Source: Trichaptum fuscoviolaceum (lineage: Eukaryota; Basidiomycota; Agaricomycetes; Hymenochaetales; Trichaptaceae). Taken from it: 64,000 nucleotides of DNA. Numbering within the stretch: the first letter of the stretch is position 1; every line of letters begins with the position of its first letter. Below are positions 59,695-64,000 of the stretch, piece by piece. The translations under genes were made by a program, and so were the position numbers. The DNA is taken from the NCBI GenBank assembly GCA_910574455.1, contig CAJSYZ010000005.1, positions 1,302,001-1,366,000 of the forward strand. The letters are read 5' to 3'. The notes below the pieces were generated by a model that was not told the origin of the DNA, ran no database searches, and saw only the letters and a program-made list of their open reading frames with translations.

Positions 59695-62600
59695 TCATGC
59701 ATGGATTGAAGAGGAAGGAAAGCAAGTAGAATGATAGATATGACCGGTCCGCGAAACGGTGAAAGACTGGGAGGAGTCAGTATTCTGTGTGGATCCTGGT
59801 AAAGTGGATGAGATCATGGCAATTTGTTTTCTGCATACAGCACACTTGTTCGATGTAGACGTCCAGCCTTTACGCCTTCCCATCTCCAGTTGCTCAAACG
59901 TATCGAAGAAATCACCCTCGATGATACGCTTGCTCATGTACAGCAAGTCGCTTTCGGATCGATAGGAGTCCAGCATACCGGTCAGAATGTTTCGAAACTC
60001 TGAGTATGGAGTGACTGCTTGACCACGCGGTCGAGCAGCCGAATCAACGAGACGTTTGAACAGTCGCGGGAATGACACGGCTTTAGTCGAGCTAACCGTA
60101 ACAAGGCTGGTGAATGAATCGTGAACAAGAGATCGTAAGGTCATGATGACATTTTCGTCCAAGTTCTCGGATGTCTCATCATTACGGACGAGTGAAAGCA
60201 TCTGAACTGCATCTATTTGACTCCTTAAGAGAGTGAACCAAAGATCCTCCAAAGGCACGTCAGCCTCTGCGGTTTGGCGTGAGCGGTCTAAGCAGATGGA
60301 AATACCCATCCGGGTCAATGATTCATAGTTAAGTATCATTGATCGAAGTTCCTCTGGCAGATCTGTCAGGCCCTCCGATCGAACTAGTGATTCTCCCATA
60401 TCCGCAACCAGGATGCGGTTGAATGACTCCAGCTTTGTGAGAGACTGCCCAGGGTTAACCTTATTTAGGAGCCAGACGACAGCACTATACGCTTTTGCCT
60501 CTTCGCATATGTGCACCATGTCATTCGTTTCCAGGAATCCTTCGGGTAAATATCCAATACCTGCTAAAACGCCGGATGGCTCCAGCTGGCATAACAATTT
60601 GACGTAGAGTTTCCGGAGTGAAGGATCAATTACAGTCGAGGGCCCTTCAGGTCTCGAATAAATTTTGCCCTGTTCAGTGGCCACAGGGGGTCCAAGCAGG
60701 CATCGAAGATATGCGAATTGCTTGAGTTCGGACTGACCAGCAAGGCTAGTCACAACTCTGATATGGCTTTCAGGACTATATTTGTCGATGAGAAGAGCTG
60801 TCCTTGGTATGCTACTTTGCAATAGCTGAGGGAGCGACTCCAGAATAGTGTCCAAAATTTCTTGCGGAAGCGCATTTTTGTTCGCCTTGGCCGCAAGATG
60901 CATGGTCACCTCTGCGTTTGTAAAGAGTTCATCCGCACCCATATCGGGATCATGGAGATACGTTTGCAGAAGTGGTACCCATTCCCGATCACGTTTATAC
61001 CAGGACCGCAAAATGCGGTAAAAGCCTGCCTCTTCAAACAAGCGAAGAATATCTTCACCATCATGTGGTGTATACAGAGAAAGCAAAAACTCTGCAGCAA
61101 GCTGCCTGTCTTCTCTAGTGCTCAAGTCCTGGTCTGTGGCGAGACCAACTAGTAGATCTTGAAGGGCGCTAGGAGCTATGTCTATATCATGAGGATATTT
61201 TGGAACATTGCGAGCGACGAAAATGTTGACGAATGTGATGTCGGTTGGCGATAAAGAGAAGGAAGACGCAACAATTTCCAAGAGGATTTTAATGATTATC
61301 TGGCGACTTATCCCCTTAGATTCGTCGTTGAAGTAGCTCTGCTCAAATGCTATATCCAATACGTGTAGAAAGGCTTCTGCGTCAAAGCAAAGCAGGAGCC
61401 TTGCGTATGGATATGTCGGTTCCGCGCCACCTTCTTCGACGGCAGTCAATATTAATTTTCCACCTGATTCTTTCGGCCACAGTTTCGATCTTCCATCGAA
61501 AACAAAATCATATATCTCGTTCTGCGCTCGAAACGCATCCTCCGGGTCCATGGCGCCCTTTCCAGGATAAGAAAGTCCAGAAAGCACATCCTCAAGGTAT
61601 GGAAACAGTTTGTAGGCATTGACTACCAGATGTTCCTCAGAGATAAGAGAAGGGTCCTGCCGACCCTGCTGAACCTTCCGAATGAGTTGTATCAATTCAA
61701 CCACGGGAGTGACAAAGTCACGAAGGGCTGAGTTGTATACGTAAATCAAGGCATCATATAGATGATGTCCTTGACATAATGAAATTGCCTGTTCAATGTC
61801 CAAACAGTCTGGATCGATGTGCCATATTATCCTTTCAGCGTCCTCGAGATTATTTTCATCTTCGTGCAGTGCTACAAGCCGTTGGGTAATTCTGGGAGGG
61901 ACATAGTGTATTGTACTGTCCAGTATAAATGGTTCCAGCTGTCGCAAGAATATAGAAGATATTCCAGCATTGTCGTAATATTGAAATAGGTCCTCGAACA
62001 AAAAATCGTAGTCGCCTAGGGTGACGCATGCACGAGCGCACGTCGATACCAAGCCCTCAAACAACGAAGTTCGATCAACACCTCGATTATCCGGGGTAAC
62101 GTGCGTGGAGTCCGTGAACCGGTCCTCGGAAAATGCATACCTTGCCGAGGCGACCATGAGTTCCCTCATCTTCTCACCGACTACGTTACGCATAGCTTCG
62201 CCATCTTCGGGAAGTCCATTCATATTGCCCTTCGCTTGGCCCAAGTAGTAATCTCGGGTCAAGGTAATGGCATTCAAGAAATTGCCATCCTGAACGAAGG
62301 AGAGTATTCGGTCGGCCCAAGTTAACATTGTCGCAACTCTGACCTCTTTATATTCCTAACAGGGTATAAGAAAAGGTGCATTCTACAAAGATAAAAATCC
62401 CTTACCAGAAGGAAAATCTTGCCTTTGTATGTTCTTACGCTATGTTGGACATCCCGGATTGAATCTTGATACGCGACAGCACCCGATATTGTGTAACTCA
62501 ACGTCGGGGAAATGAGATTTCTTGAATCAAACCGTTCGGTCTCGATGGTCTGAAAAGTTCGAATGTCTATCACGTCCATAGCGCCATCTGTAAAGAGGAC

Positions 62601-64000
62601 CAGTTGCTACAACGCAGCAATATGAGCTGGCTTCCGGACTGAATTATATTAAGGTAACGCACATTCAAGTTTAGCCATTGCAGCGCAAGAATATCGGATC
62701 GATGTGTATGAATACCATGGTCATTAAAGTTGACCTTGCCCACTTCAATCTTTTCAACTTTCCCGGTCTTCTTGTTCTGGACCCTTTGAGAGGTACGAGT
62801 CTCGGTGATGCGCACTATCGATAGAGTTTGTCCCCAGGAGAAGGCTAATAGAGGATCTGAAAACGAAACTGCATCCTTTTTTTGCCCGTTCTTTGAAGTG
62901 CCCTTACGTTTCTCGATTCCCGAAGGGTCGGCGATAGAAACACTAGGAAACCAAGCGAGGCACCCTCGCCATTTAGACTTCTTGCTGCCTCCATCTTCCC
63001 CCTCTCGATGGCGCCGGAACCACGTTTTAGGAGATGGCTTCAGACCAATGATTACCAGTTTGATAGGTGTTAGCATTGCAACTAATTGGTAGCCATCAGT
63101 GGGGTGTGCTGAAGTACCCAGAGGCAACGGGCCCATCGACAGGATCGTTCCTGCTTTGCGGGGTAGAAACTGGGAAGAAGCTCGAGGTGTCACTGTTCCA
63201 TTTGTGGACGTAGATGAAGTTCGTGAGATAGTCATCCCGGGTGGAATTACATCTTCCTCGGGGTATTTACCGAGTATGCGGAGACAATCGTTTGCGTCCA
63301 TGAATAAGACCTTGCCTAAACTGTTATAAAATGCCAAGCCCTGTTCGTCTGCCGATACGAATGCTGTATGTCGTCCAGCAATGAAACCAAGCGCAACAAT
63401 CCTAGAACCGAAGATGTGGCCTTCTTTCCGTCCGGTACCTACCGAAGCCAGAGTGGTCGGAGGCACACTGCGAGCAGGAGTGTGTGGGTGATTGAAGTCG
63501 AACAACTGAATGTGTCCAAATGCGTGTCCCACTGCAACAAATGTATGATCATGGGACAAAGCCAGAGCAGTTACAGGACCGAGGGACCTGGCTAGCAGGA
63601 GACATCAGTACGTCTTCTCGTACGATACAGGCAGTCGTACCTGAATTCTCATCTCCGCAAATGCATTTCAGCTGTTGCTTGAAATCGAATACGAACACTC
63701 GACCCGCGTCTGTACCAATACAGATCATTCCATTTGCTGCCAGCACAGTAGGTGATCCTAGCACTGGTGTGCCAAGGACTGAGTTGGCCTTCTCTGGTCC
63801 TTTGGAGAATATATGGTCGCCGACAGTGCGTAGGTTTGTCCATCTAAAGGAGTCTTGCCTTGTTTCATGCTTTGCTGTTGATGTGTACAGGCCGTTTATG
63901 TTGGACGAAGAGGAATTCCGCGAGACTGATGATACATGGGAGGAGAAAGGAGACTGTAGCTCAAGAGTAGGTGATGTCCCAAAAGATGAGTGAACATCTT
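59695..64000 (-). CDS. VPS8: CORVET subunit Vps8 (5' end beyond the window)
   Basis: Rab5-binding subunit of the CORVET tether on early endosomes. The gene ends at 59695 and is still open at 64000, so its N-terminus is missing. The WD40-like region is visible as MICIGTDAGRVFVFDFKQQL, VAVGHAFGHIQLFDFNHPHT and SRIVALGFIAGRHTAFVSAD, followed by EGLAFYNSLGKV. The solenoid starts after MLTWADRILSFVQDGNFLNA and includes the Vps8 signature LEPFILDSTIHYVPPRITQR. The extreme C-terminus has a partial RING (NKCAVCRKQI...GHIYHSTCFP), but the chain stops eight residues after TCF, before a final CxxC pair. Introns are few and short. It is convergent with COG2, with ends 174 bp apart. Confidence 0.93.

Overview
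This window is nuclear DNA from a filamentous basidiomycete, most likely an Agaricomycete. The genes are closely packed and carry many short (about 45-100 bp) GT-AG introns. Several families are typical of mushroom-forming fungi: a DUF6533 multi-pass membrane protein, an F-box-like protein, and a signal-anchored single-pass membrane protein. A secreted class II peroxidase with an intact manganese site points to a white-rot or litter-decaying lifestyle. I saw no tRNA, rRNA, CRISPR array, phage or intact transposon.

Layout. 1-6.5 kb is gene-poor: a secreted/membrane protein (+), a short manganese peroxidase (-) and a decayed, possibly C2-like, coding remnant (-). 6.5-14.2 kb: ribosomal protein RPS23 (+), two tandem homoserine-acetyltransferase-like alpha/beta hydrolases (-) and a TM9SF/Emp70 protein (+) with a 16-nt microexon. 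14.3-21.5 kb: mitochondrial tyrosyl-tRNA synthetase (-), a DUF6533 protein (-) and the Hsp110 chaperone SSE1 (-). 21.7-30.2 kb: the GATOR2/SEA subunit MIOS/SEA4 (-), kinetochore DASH subunit DAD4 (-), ER SNARE USE1 (+) and a Cps1-type family-2 glycosyltransferase (-). 30.7-42.5 kb: lysyl-tRNA synthetase (-), an Ariadne-type RBR ubiquitin ligase (+), a CCGG-rich repeat-like spacer, FGAM synthase ADE6 (-) and an F-box-like protein (+). 42.6-47.6 kb: the DNA-protein-crosslink protease WSS1 (-), threonine deaminase ILV1 (+) and a Cys-anchored, possibly LAMTOR1/Ego1-like protein (-). 48-64 kb: COG3 (+), SNX3 (-), an Hsp12-family protein (-), SmD3 (-), the INO80 subunit IES2 (+), COG2 (+) and the 3' part of VPS8 (-), which runs off the window.

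Most genes are single-copy housekeeping functions. Membrane trafficking is strikingly represented (TM9SF, USE1, COG3, SNX3, COG2, VPS8), along with one or two TORC1-signalling components (MIOS and the possible LAMTOR1-like protein). I found no obvious novel defence or biosynthetic system. The most interesting non-coding signals are two recurring short palindromic elements (CTTCAASTTGAAG and ACTGCCAGTG/CACTGGCATGCCAGTG) that sit repeatedly in the divergent promoters. Others are a 10-bp-phased heat-shock-like element upstream of SSE1, a minimal uORF overlapping the COG2 start codon, and an alternative basic N-terminus on lysyl-tRNA synthetase that could give dual cytosolic/mitochondrial targeting. 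Intron boundaries were inferred by eye from splice signals and family alignment from memory, so individual junctions may be off.
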